From NCBI GenBank assembly GCA_030762175.1, contig CM060846.1, positions 232,997,512-233,061,511 of the forward strand: 64,000 nucleotides of DNA. Direction: 5' to 3'. A program made the position numbers and the translations under genes. Position 1 is the stretch's first letter, and every line of letters starts with the position of its first letter. Positions 35,602-45,577 of this stretch are shown piece after piece. The notes beneath the pieces were generated by a model. That model was given only the letters and a program-made list of their open reading frames with translations. It searched no databases and was not told the DNA's origin. This DNA is from Metallyticus violacea. Lineage: Eukaryota; Arthropoda; Insecta; Mantodea; Metallyticidae.

Positions 35602-35995
35602 TCAGGGATGCCTAATCAAATTTAGGAAATGGTTCGACACTAGTGCGATTAGCTCGAGATCAGACACTGGTGAGTCCAGTAATTTATCCTTTCTTCCAAT
35701 CATTAAGAAATAATCCACCATGCTCATGTTACTTACGCGCGCGATATTTCCCACTTGAGATCTGCTGCTTATCGAATTTCGGTGCGAACGTCCCCAGTGC
35801 CTACCAAGGAACAGGGGGTTCTCCTCATGAAAATATGTTTCATATCTTCGGGAACTTAACCAAAGGCAGAGCTTTAGATTTCCTGGGTTCACATTACGTT
35901 GTAAAGACAGAGTGGATCACCCATGAGAGGGCGTGGCAATTTTCATTAGATCACAATTAGCACACAAATCCGCATCGCTACCTCCAACTCAGTGT
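35602..35995 (-). pseudogene. Retrotransposon Gag-like capsid fragment
   Basis: The minus-strand frame 35892-35602 ends NMSMVDYFLMIGRKDKLLD followed by SPVSDLELIALVSNHF. This matches the Gag capsid pattern of Ty3-like elements (SxxxYFxxLxxxAxxLxPPxSExELIxxLxxHF). A preceding LMGDPLCLYNVM near 35950 resembles the GxAxxWY block. The frame is short, no pol was identified nearby, and 35249-35058 (minus) is a low-complexity polar tail that could follow it. It may belong to an LTR element or a captured gag. Confidence 0.45.
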
Positions 35996-36019
35996 TTGGA
36001 GGCTGTTGCTATATTAACA

Positions 36020-36785
36020 AATATTGGCACACGGGAAACTGCTCTGTTTGCTGGGTATCATCACCCCAGGAGTAGCACTTATTCCGGCAGAATGTAAGAG
36101 AGTTCTGCATGCATTTCTAATATCCTTATTAGCAGGGGATTTAAAGCCAAACACAGGCTATGAAATGAGTTGCAGCAAATGCTCGAGGTCAACAACCAGC
36201 TACTTATGCAAATACGGACGCCTCCCTTGACGTGCAGGGATCGCGATGTCCTACTGACAGACCTCGGGTTGGTAGGCCCATGTGATTGATATTGTCATAA
36301 CTAGGCGTATTTCATATTACTTAGACTTAAATATCACCAATGGTTTCATTCAAATCCTGAAGCTGTTATAAGCGAGTGCTAACATGTGCTTTGGGTAATA
36401 TTCGAAAAAATTGGGTTTATGAGGTGGATTGGGATGCTGTAACTGCAGGTATGGATATCGCGTTTCAGCCTAATCATATAATAAATACATTTGAAGAGAT
36501 CATTGAGGGTTCTACTAAAACTTCAGAGATTATTCCTAACACTATTAAACAGTATACTTAAAAATTCCCAGCAGACGATATTAATCCATATACACTACCA
36601 CAACACATTTATAAGCTACGCAAACTAGCCAAAAGGCTGCCAAGAATGGCACAAAGATTTAACCATCCAATATTGCATAAACTCTATCGTGACTTCCAGT
36701 TCAGGTTCAGATGTCATAATATAGCTGAAGCCTGGAAGAACACGATAAATTAATTATTTAAATGGTAAACAGCCATGGAGAATAA
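36020..36785 (+). pseudogene. Jockey-like LINE J1 (older), 5' part
   Basis: The plus strand carries an APE-endonuclease-like stretch (ISLLAGDLKPNTGYEMSC at 36118-36171, then IDIVITRRISYYLDLN near 36275-36340). This is followed by the pre-RT segment LRKLAKRLPRMAQRFNHP and LHKLYRDFQF (36610-36710), the 'LxRxIKxxxRxxRxxxW' region of Jockey-group LINEs. Stops are present throughout. It is cut off at ~36785 by LINE J2 and continues at 38931. Confidence 0.65.
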
Positions 36786-38930
36786 TTAAGAAATTAAGAG
36801 AGATAGAGAGGCCCATTCATACCCACTCCGTGGCGAGCGAGCGAGCAAATATGGCAGGCTGGGTTAGTGCTCAGCCTGTGTGGGGTTGCTGCGTACCTAC
36901 CCTGTGTGGGTTTAACCGCAGAGATGGGATGAAGGTTGTAGGGTGGTTATGGTGTTTTGGTTGTGAGGCAGACGGATTGTGCTAAAGCTTGTCCTAATTG
37001 TAGCGGGCGGATATAACATCCTTGGAGTATGCTTGCTATGCGCATGCTGTTCTCTCTTTTGAGAACAGCATGGGCATACCGCTATCCGCTATTTTGTATT
37101 GCTATTAAGGCTGATGGAAATTTGGAATGTTTTCCTGTTGCTAGGTTATGCTCCTTTGTTATCCAAGGGGGCCACACGCAAGGCGCGGCAACTTGAATTT
37201 GGGCTTAGGCCTATTGCGACAGGAATAGCTGCGGAGTGATCGAACGAGAGCGCTCTCATGATTAGGTAAAATGGCGTAGAATTTATATGCCCGGCGTCTG
37301 ATTTCCTCCTCGATATATGGGAGCGAAGAACTCTCATGAAGTAGCCTAGTTGGAAAGCAGCGATATGCAGAATAAATGGTCCGAAGACCTTTATTCTGTA
37401 CCCTTTGCAGAAGTGCGAGCCAACTGTCAGCTGCCATACCCCAGATTTCACAGGCGTATAGCATGACAGGGATGACCAGGGCTTTTAAAAGGTGTAATTT
37501 CAGGTGAACTGGCACAGCCTTGGAACTGAGCATAGGGAACAGTTGAGCGATTGCTCCCTGTGCCCTATGGGCGGTCCCGGCAATGTGTTCCCTGAAGGTT
37601 AGACCTTTATCTAGGTGCACCCCAAGTAGGTTATGGAGTTGTTCCATCTGATCATTTACCGTCTGTATGTAAATGTCGGGGCGTTTGCGGGTACGCGGCG
37701 TTTTGTGAAAATAATGGCGTTGCTCTTTGCCAGGGTTGATTGACATTCGCCAACGCTTACACCACCCTTCGATTAGGTGTAATAGTCTTTGTATGGGAGT
37801 GAAAGTAGGTTTCTATTTGTTTTGTATAGTAAGACGTCATCCGCGTATTGGGCAGTGTTGACGTCTGTTGCATGTGGAAAGTCTGCCAGGTATATGTTAA
37901 ACATAATTGGGGATAGAACAGAGCCTTCGGGGACTCCGCTGCGTATCGGTCTTAGTGTCGAAGTGTTTCCCGCCACCGCTACTTTGAAAGTGCGGTGCTT
38001 GAGGTATGAGTATATGAGTTGTATGTAGTGTTTGGGAAGCTCCAGTTGGATGAGTTTGTATAGGAGCCCGGCGTGCCAGGTCGTCGAGAAGACCTTTTCC
38101 ACATCCAAAAATATCGCTGGTGTGAAGGACCCCTCCTGGAAACCCAGGACTAAGGCCTCCACAACCCTCAGCAACTGTTGGATGGTAGAGTGCCCAGGAC
38201 GGAAACCGAATTGGTGAGGGGGGATGGCTTGAATGTTTCCCAGCAGGGGAAGCATACGGATAAGGAGTAATCTCTGAAACACTTTTGAGAGTGTAGACAG
38301 GAGACTAATTGATCGGTAACTGAAGGGGTGGGTTGCGTCTTTGTCTGGCTTCAATATGCATATCACCCGTGCCTCCCTCCACTCTCGTGGAAAGTGGCCC
38401 AGGCTGATGCACATATTGAACACTTTGGTGACAAAGAGCACATCCTTGAAAGGAAGGTTGCGGAACATGAGGGGCGTTAACCCGTCTGGTCCAGCAGCCT
38501 TTTTGGGTTTGAGGCGCAGGATTGCGCCCTGGACTTCATGAGGGTGGAAGATAGGAATCCGTAAGTCGTCTTCATCCGGCGGCCGTCGAAAGTATCGGCG
38601 GACGTCGCGACGAACCTGACTTGAAAAGGTGTCGTCCTGGGGGTCAACTCTCGGTCTAAAAACACGTTCCAAATAATCTGCGAGCGCATTGGCTTTGGCT
38701 CGAGGATCATACACGAGGCCTCGGGTGCCATGGATTGGTCGGGAGGCTTTGTTTCTTTGGCCATGGAGGTTCTTAGCAATCCTCCACACGTCGCCATCGA
38801 TCAAGTTCTGTCTAGCCATAGTGTCCTCCCACGCGAGCTTCTTGTGCTCACGAAGGCGGGCTCTAACTTGGCGGCGCAAAGTCCTTAACAGAGCTCGATG
38901 ATGTGGCGTGCGGTGACGCTGATAGAGCAT
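36786..38930 (-). mobile_element. Jockey-like LINE J2 (younger), 5'-truncated, nested in J1
   Basis: Minus-strand element: coding part 38930-37159 and a ~370-bp 3' region down to about 36786. It is clearly more GC-rich than the surroundings. It is 5' truncated at 38930, where J1 resumes in the opposite orientation. Boundaries are approximate because no clean target duplication could be read; short ATGG matches exist on both sides. Confidence 0.85.
37159..38930 (-). pseudogene. LINE J2 reverse transcriptase, one frameshift
   Basis: A 385-codon frame (38930-37773) followed, after a single frameshift near 37800, by the frame ending at 37159. Motifs in order: LKPKKAAGPDGLTPLMFRN, REARVICILKPDKD, FSYRSISLLSTLSK, HQFGFRPGHSTIQQLLRVVE, FLDVEKVFSTTWH (motif A), SGVPEGSVLSPIMFNIYLAD (motif B) and AQYADDVLLY (motif C, both Asp present). 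Then the thumb LLGVHLDKGLTFREHI and VMLYACEIWGMA. This is a Jockey-group RT. Apart from the frameshift and the missing endonuclease it is well preserved, hence recent. It lacks ORF1 and an endonuclease because of 5' truncation. Confidence 0.93.
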
Positions 38931-40105
38931 GGCTGCAGAGGAAGATTAATTTACACACCAGAAGAGGCGAATGCGCTGGCCGGCCAAACGGAGAAACAAT
39001 ATGATTCTATAGATGACCCCTGGGTTGACCCTAAAGCACGTAGGATAATTAGGTTTGTCCGAGGCTACCTGGACACGGACCAACATGATCTTGAAGAGCC
39101 GAGTAGGCTAGCTGTGATCACTTCAAAGGAAGTCGAAGAACAAGTCTAGATTCCTGCAAAGCTGCTGGTCATGACAGGTTTACATCTGACACGCTACGCC
39201 GACTCCCTAAGCGGCCTATTCTCCCCCTAACAAAATTATTCAAATTCAGCAAAATTTTCTGCCATTTTCCGGAAATGTGGAAAAAAGTCGAAATAGTGTG
39301 CATTTTGAAAAAACGGAAAGACTCAACAACCTTCAAGCTACTGGCCTATTAGCCTGCTTCCTACGATATCTAAAGTTTTTGGCAGAATACTTATATGATC
39401 CGTCTGAAGCCAGTGATAACAAAGCTGATACCGAGCTCCAATTTGGATTTCAGTCCAAAATTTCAACCACTCGACAATTTTTGAGAGTGGTGGAGAAAGC
39501 CGCCCTGGCATTTCGGCATCGAATGTTTTCAGCGGCAGTTCTGCTAGATATTGCCAGAGCTAATCCTACCACATGGCACAAGGGGCTTTTATATAAACTT
39601 ATAAATGCAAAAATTCCTGGAGCAGTAATTGAAATTATAAACAATTTCTTATCAAACCGTTCTTTTTATGTTAAGGTTGAAGAACGGAAATGACGCATAC
39701 ACTTCAATGGTGAAAGTAAAATCTGCATGGTCAACTAATTCCTTAGAGAAATCGGGTTAATTATTTAGGAATTACGTTGGGCCAGGGGCAAACATTTCAT
39801 TATCATGTGCAAAAGTAATGTCCGTGTGGCTGTAATCAAATTATCACCATTATTTAAACTGAATTTAGTTCCACTTAAAATTAAATTGCAAATTTACAAA
39901 GCAATCATTCCTGCAATAATGTTATATTCAAATGAGGTGTGGAGTTACATAGCGGCAATTCACAAAAGGCACAAAACAAAGCCTTAAGTAGAATTTTCGG
40001 CACAGATTTTCGATTTCCGCCTGTTTTCCTACATGAAATTTCCTGTTTATCATTGACACCATTAGGAGGAAGGCACAAAGTGCTTACACACTTTATGCCT
40101 GTCAC
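38931..40105 (+). pseudogene. Jockey-like LINE J1, 3' part
   Basis: It resumes J1 with GRLIYTPEEANALAGQTEKQ (38938-38997), then FGFQSKISTTRQFLRVVEKA (39451-39510, the FRPGHST-VVE block), VLLDIARANPTTWHKGLLYK (motif A, here DIARA for DVEKA) and, near 39870-40100, a thumb with LQIYKAIIPAIMLYSNEVW and ALSRIFGTDFRFP. Motifs B and C were not found and fall in a deleted or scrambled stretch around 39700-39800. It is similar to J2 but AT-drifted and stop-rich, so much older. The SINE at 40116 lies in its 3' part. Confidence 0.8.
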
Positions 40106-40115
40106 CCTAATAGAC

Positions 40116-40413
40116 GTCGTTCCTGGTGGTGTAGTGGTAACCATACTTGCCTTCTAAACCCATGGTCGCGGGTTCAAACCCGGCCAGGATCGATGGACTT
40201 TATTCGGGCGTAAAAATCCTAAGTGTGGCTTCCTTCGGAAGGGAAGTAAAGCGTGGGTCCCGTGTCGTACATTTACGGTACGAAAAAGAACCTCAAGCCT
40301 GAAAGAAGAGGCCTCTGAGCAAAATTTATCGGTCGTTTCACAGCCGGAATTGAATGGGACGCTGATGACCTGAGATGTTAAAGAGCGTCCTTAAATAAAA
40401 CGAATAAAAAAAT
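40116..40413 (+). mobile_element. S2 SINE copy b, full length
   Basis: A tRNA-Glu/Gly-like head (TCCTGGTGGTGTAGTGGTAA, box B GGGTTCAAACCCGGCCAGGA) and the body GGGCGTAAAAATCCTAAGTG. The 3' end GACCTGAGATGTTAAAGAGC leads to TAAATAAAACGAATAAAAAA. A perfect 10-bp target duplication CCTAATAGAC lies at 40106-40115 and 40414-40423. Confidence 0.95.
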
Positions 40414-40423
40414 CCTAATAGAC

Positions 40424-42161
40424 TCATACATGCCTCAGGTAACTACAACCCAGGTGCGGTCGCAAGTGCATGTCTCACCCCATACCAAGGGAAGTGCTTG
40501 GTCCTGGATAACCATAAAGAGTACAAGAAATTCTTGATTAGTTGGGCTTGGTTCAAAGTCCCTGTACCAGCCATTAATCTACTGCTTCATTTCCCCACCG
40601 ACACCTCGCCAATCAGCCGAGGAACTCCGGCGGTACCATAATAGAATTTAGTTTCATTTGGAATTGCAGGTTAAGTGCATTGCTTTGGGCGTGGTCGAAC
40701 CTTGGATGGGAGGCCAGATGCCCTTTCTTCATGCGTAAGCAAACAAAGAACCCCACATGATTTGGCAAAGAAAGTAAGTACCTGGGGTAGCACTTATATC
40801 CCATTCGTTCCATCAACCTTCCGACATACGAACCAGATGTGTCAGTAAACTTCAAAGTAATGGGAGATAAAGTCACATCGTGGCTGGGTGTTACCTAAAA
40901 TCTGGCTCCTTTACAACGGGGAATCGGCCCTTAAAGACGCACGCACGGGTATCTTACCGTTTCTAAAATGCAAAGACTGCCTGCTCGCGACGTGTAAAAC
41001 TTGCCATCTGCCTATTGAGAATGGCTTCTCACAGCGTGTAGATCTTATAACTGCCTCTTGAGTCGAGCAAACTCTCCCGTATATATTAATTTCAAAACAA
41101 GTAATCGTTAGTTTTAACAATGGCAGTAAAGGCACGCACACTTTTCGCGCCTATCTTTAAAAGTTCATGCGTTTTCCACTGGCTAGTTTAATTTCACCTG
41201 CCCTATGTTCCATGCGCTATTTTTTGAAAATGTTAAAACATTCGTCATGTTGGCTATTTTTAAAGGGCTAACAGTACGACAACCGGTCGAGGTCAGAGCA
41301 CTAAACGGTTTAAAGAATTCTTCAGTTTATTAACCCTGCAGTAGCTGTCATTTTAAAAGAAAAGGGGGCTTTACATGCGACCCTCGCGTTATTTAGACTG
41401 AATAAAGCTTTTATTACCCTTTTGTTGGCTTTCAGGGTTTTCCATTACAAAACACCAAGGAGCTTTCTCTTTTTTGTTAACATACAATTTACAGGCTACA
41501 GCTATACCGTATTGTAAACATATACACTCAAGGTATTTACATTACAAACTACAATGCATTAAATATTATGATTGGAGTTACATAAATATACATTATAATT
41601 ATATTTCAGTGGGGCGGATCGGAGGAACTGTTTCACTTTTTACACCCGCAGAATGCTTATGGCTTAGACAGGATTTCCTAACTACTGTAGAATAGCCTGT
41701 AAAATACTTCTGGAATTGTGTTGAGAACAACTAAAAGTTAACGTTGAGGGAAGACCAGCAAGCTGATCGTTTTTCATTTTGCCATATATATTCATGGCAA
41801 TATGTCGCATTCTCTGATGAGGTGTTTGTAAACTGCAGCTCAGGTTCAGTGCAAATATATCGACCTGTAATTTAATTAAGATCCGATCCATAGTATGTCG
41901 TCCAAAGACCGGTCATGTGTCTGTTGTAGTATGAGGGTGGGAAGATAACGGCTCTTGGCGGTGGTGTCTTGTAGAAAATTGACGGTCCTCAACATACCTC
42001 CAATCTGTAACATGTGCATTATGCAATCATAAAACGACATTTCAGCATGAGTACTCCACAATTGTCTTACAACAGGGGTTTCACCAACGTTGTGATGACT
42101 TCGAGAAAGGTACACAACCTTCTAATATATGTGCAAAATGGAGAAATATACCAACAGACGA
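40424..42161. other. Interval without recognised genes
   Basis: The first part may be the 3' end of LINE J1. Open frames such as 40613-40876, 40911-41141 and 41876-42115 (all minus) show no motif. Confidence 0.5.
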
Positions 42162-42227
42162 TGAACATCGACGACTCCGGCCTAATCCGTTTTGATGTTC
42201 ATCAAAATTAGACATTGGTGGTTTACC

Positions 42228-42329
42228 ATGGCGTGGTGTCAACCCAACAACGACGTGACGCCGACGGGTCGGAACACCTTGGATGTGGACGTGGACGACT
42301 CTGGGAGTGAACCTGACCGGCGCCCATGA
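42228..42329 (+). CDS. Short acidic reading frame upstream of PolB
   Basis: 33 codons starting at ACCATGG (good initiation context) and ending at TGA 42327. It is acidic (LDVDVDDSGSEPD) and lies in a GC-rich patch unlike its neighbours. It could be an N-terminal remnant of the viral region or chance. Confidence 0.2.
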   Translation: MAWCQPNNDVTPTGRNTLDVDVDDSGSEPDRRP

Positions 42330-42737
42330 TCAGCCGCCGGTGTTGCTGACCAGACGAGAAATATTACCACATCTACGACAGGGGCCTAAACACTAATGTA
42401 AAGCGTCTTGAGGTGAGAGATGGCTATTATGTCATTCTTTAGATGACTGAAAAACATTCATTTATGAACTACCTTCATGGCATGTAAAAAAATATCAATT
42501 TAACATACACTGTTCAACCAGCGTCTTACACAGAAAAAAATTCGAACTGAAATTGAGGAATATATAAATATGTATTATCATTTCCGAAATAAATTTAAAT
42601 TATTACAAAATTGAACGATATTTTAAACTACAAAATAAAAACGACTAGAAGTTTTGTGATAACCGCCTAAAATAACACACTTTGGGTAAATGTAACACAT
42701 CGGTGATGTCCGTACCCCAACATGCTTACAACTTTAT

Positions 42738-44945
42738 CAAACCAAAGGAAAAGCAGGTTATACCCATTTCGAAGTATTTATTATCAAATACACTCAAGAA
42801 CACGTGCCATGTGGTTATTGTTGGACGGTATTTGTTGACTCGCATGTAATCAAAGAACAACTCCAAACCATTCTCAATTGCAATGATATCGCATCCGAAT
42901 TTGTTAATGCTGTGATGTCATTTGTGACCGATTGGTCTTTGGTCCACGGCCTTCAAACTTTAAACAGAAAAATTTACGATTATTTAATAACTGACGAAAG
43001 TCTTCGTGTGGAATATCGAAAAAAATTCGTAATTGACCAACAAGGCGATATTGGATATTACCGGAGAACTGTTGCCCTGTTTATTTTCATAAAGTTAAAG
43101 GTTACGATTGTTATTTGATCGTACGTACACTTGTGGAAAAATTTGGGTGTCGTCCAGATCTCTGCAAAATTTCGAACATTTTGATGTCATTTCGGTGTTA
43201 ACGGAGAGACGTAGATTTAAATTTTGATTCGTATAATTTCTGTATTCCCCCCTTTCAAAATTGACATTGACAGTCGAGCATTTCGATTATGCACCCACGA
43301 GCATCGATGTGAAATCCCCGTTTCTATATGAATGGTTTGATTCTGGAGATAATAAGTTTTCTTTGGATTTTCCAATGCATGACAAGGCGTGGTATTCTCA
43401 TTTAAGAGATGAGCAACGGTATAAAAACACTGCACACGACACGTGAAAAAGATTACATTATGAAAAATTTCCAGACTACCATAATTATTACTCGAAATTA
43501 AATGTGCACTTTTTAACCGCCGTGTTTGAACTTTTCCGCGCAAACGCATTTAGATCGTATGGTGTATATCCCGTTTATTTTCAAGGCGCTCAAAGTTACA
43601 TGTATCACGGTGTAATATGCTCGAATTCTGCAATGCTTTAGGTCATACGCGACGCGAATTTGTTCACGTTAATTCAGAAACAAGTCAGAGAAGAGGTATC
43701 CCAATGCATAATGCGAGATGTGAAAGTTATTAACACCTAACGAGATTTTATCTTATATCTCGATGTGAACTTGCTATATACTTATGCAATGACTAAGAAG
43801 CTGCCCATACAACTGTTGACCGTAATGCACAATCTAACCGAAAACTGATTTGACTGGACCTCAGAAGGCGAGGTTTTTTCTCTCTCTTGTAGATTTGTCA
43901 TACGATATTGCACTGCATGACGTTCACCATCAATTTCCGCCTCCTCCAGGAAGTTCGACAGTAGACTTGACCCCACCTTATGTGACAAAATGGATTGTTT
44001 GATACTTTGCAATATTACTTGTGAAACGGACTCAAAATCACAGTGGTATATAAAGGAAGAATTTTTACACAGGATCACGTATTTGGAAAATACGCCATAT
44101 CGAGTATCGAAAATAGGCAAAATTACGTGACAATGAATGTCTGTCTGCCTCATATATAGATGAATAATATCCTTTAGTAAAACTTTGAAGAACACTTTTA
44201 AATATAGGATATTTACAGTACGAAAAACAACGGAAATGGGACTATATGTACGTCGAAATTCATTTCTGATTATGTGAAGAAACTTCTGGAGGTCCGTGAT
44301 TACTTTTGATGCAAAATAGAGAATCGACAAATATTGCTTAACAAACCCCCACCGTTTTGAATTTTGCACATTAGAGCTTGCAAAACTTTACCTGTACACC
44401 TACTATGACCTGCAAAATAAATTTTGGGAAAACTTACATCTCTTATATCACGACAGGAATAGCTTGGTGATGTTTTTCAAAGACGTGGAAATACATTCCC
44501 TAATGTTCATGAATGAGGGTCCATTGTTAAAATATTATCTACAATTTGAAAATGTATCGGACGATTACGCAATAAAGATATCTGGAACCTACAGATATCC
44601 TGGTTTATGGGCGAACGAAATTGGTTATCGCAAAATATTGGAGTTTGTCGGTCTTAGAGCGAAAACTTACTTTTTAAAGTTTCGGGACATCGACTTACTG
44701 TTTAAATAAATATATGAAGGAATGTCGATATGTGTCAAATTTGGGAAAACCGATAGAAAAAATGAATTTGAACATTTTCAGCATTGTTTATTTAACAACA
44801 CCCCATTTTACTTCGACCAGTAGGTACTAATTCTATCGAAACTTTACTCGTTGAAAACGGTCCAAGGAACCAAATTGATACTCCTGGAAGAATAGAAAAC
44901 ATGTTGCTTTGGGGAATACAACAAGGACATTACCACTAGGTTATG
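42738..44945 (+). pseudogene. Protein-primed type family-B DNA polymerase, viral fossil
   Basis: Pieces in several plus-strand frames follow the order of Polinton/bidnavirus-type PolB. There is an ExoI-like patch with HFE where DFE is expected (near 42765), followed by EHVPCGYCWTVF. An ExoII patch FHKVKGYDCY lies at ~43085-43115, then FDSYNF at ~43225. The ExoIII/TPR1-like approach has PDYHNYYSKLNVHFL at ~43478-43525. Palm motif A is LYLDVNLLYTYAM (43750-43792). Motif C is degraded, with YHDRNS where YxDTDS is expected (~44446-44465). The post-palm block is ILEFVGLRAKTYFLKF (44635-44685), and the C-terminal CLFNN patch is near 44790. In function this would replicate a linear genome by protein priming. 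At least five frame changes and several stops, plus loss of catalytic Asp residues, make it inactive. A Polinton/Maverick origin is the main alternative. Confidence 0.85.
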
Positions 44946-45577
44946 GAGGAAACAAATACCAAAATTTATAACAATTGTTTTATTTGTCTAAGTTTAATTA
45001 CAATAAACTTTTATGGCAGTGCAGTTTTTGCATCTGAACTACTTTGAACACTCATGAATAGAAGCCGCGGCTAAAAGTTCACATTTTTGAGATCCTAGGT
45101 AATTTAATACGTATCCCTGGTACATCTTGTTCCTATTCATCAGATTCTCGTATTTACTGTTATCAATGCCATATATTTTTGCCCTTCAAAACTTTCGGTG
45201 TTGGGCACTTTCACAATTTGATTTTGCATTTTTTTATGCCAATTGATTATACTTCATACCGATTATTGCATCCTTATTAGGACGTGTATACCGCGGTGAC
45301 GAATTTTTTAAAACGTAATGGATAATTTTACTCTGTTACACAAAAGTAGATATTTCTGTAGCAGTGTTAGCCATCAACGTTAACCCGTCAGTCAGAATAA
45401 TGCAATTAGACATTTTCACTTAAGGATGGTGCAGACTAAACCTTAAACAACGAATGAATAATGAATTACTTACTTTAATCATTTCGTCTTCCAACATATG
45501 TAACAGTACAACGCTAGTGGGTAGTGTGCTGAAACTAGTGTCTATTTATTCCCATAATCGCCGATTAAACGAAAATG
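44946..45577 (-). other. Intergenic part of viral fossil; possible structural-gene debris
   Basis: The minus strand between 45290 and 45030 has a ~45-codon open patch with IDNSKYENLMNRNKMYQGYV. In bidnaviruses the capsid gene lies here, between NS1 and the opposing polymerase, but I see no capsid motif. The rest is unassigned. Confidence 0.25.

Noticed and set aside
37789..38541. Several plus-strand frames of 60-80 codons
   Set aside because: Antisense to the well-supported LINE J2 reverse transcriptase.
38898..39149. Head-to-head RT genes around 38930 as a bidirectional promoter pair
   Set aside because: The plus-strand frame is the continuation of LINE J1 interrupted by J2; the divergence is produced by nesting.
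43782..44369. 195-codon minus-strand frame
   Set aside because: Long, but antisense to the PolB fossil. It has no motif of its own, and the plus strand carries the recognisable blocks.
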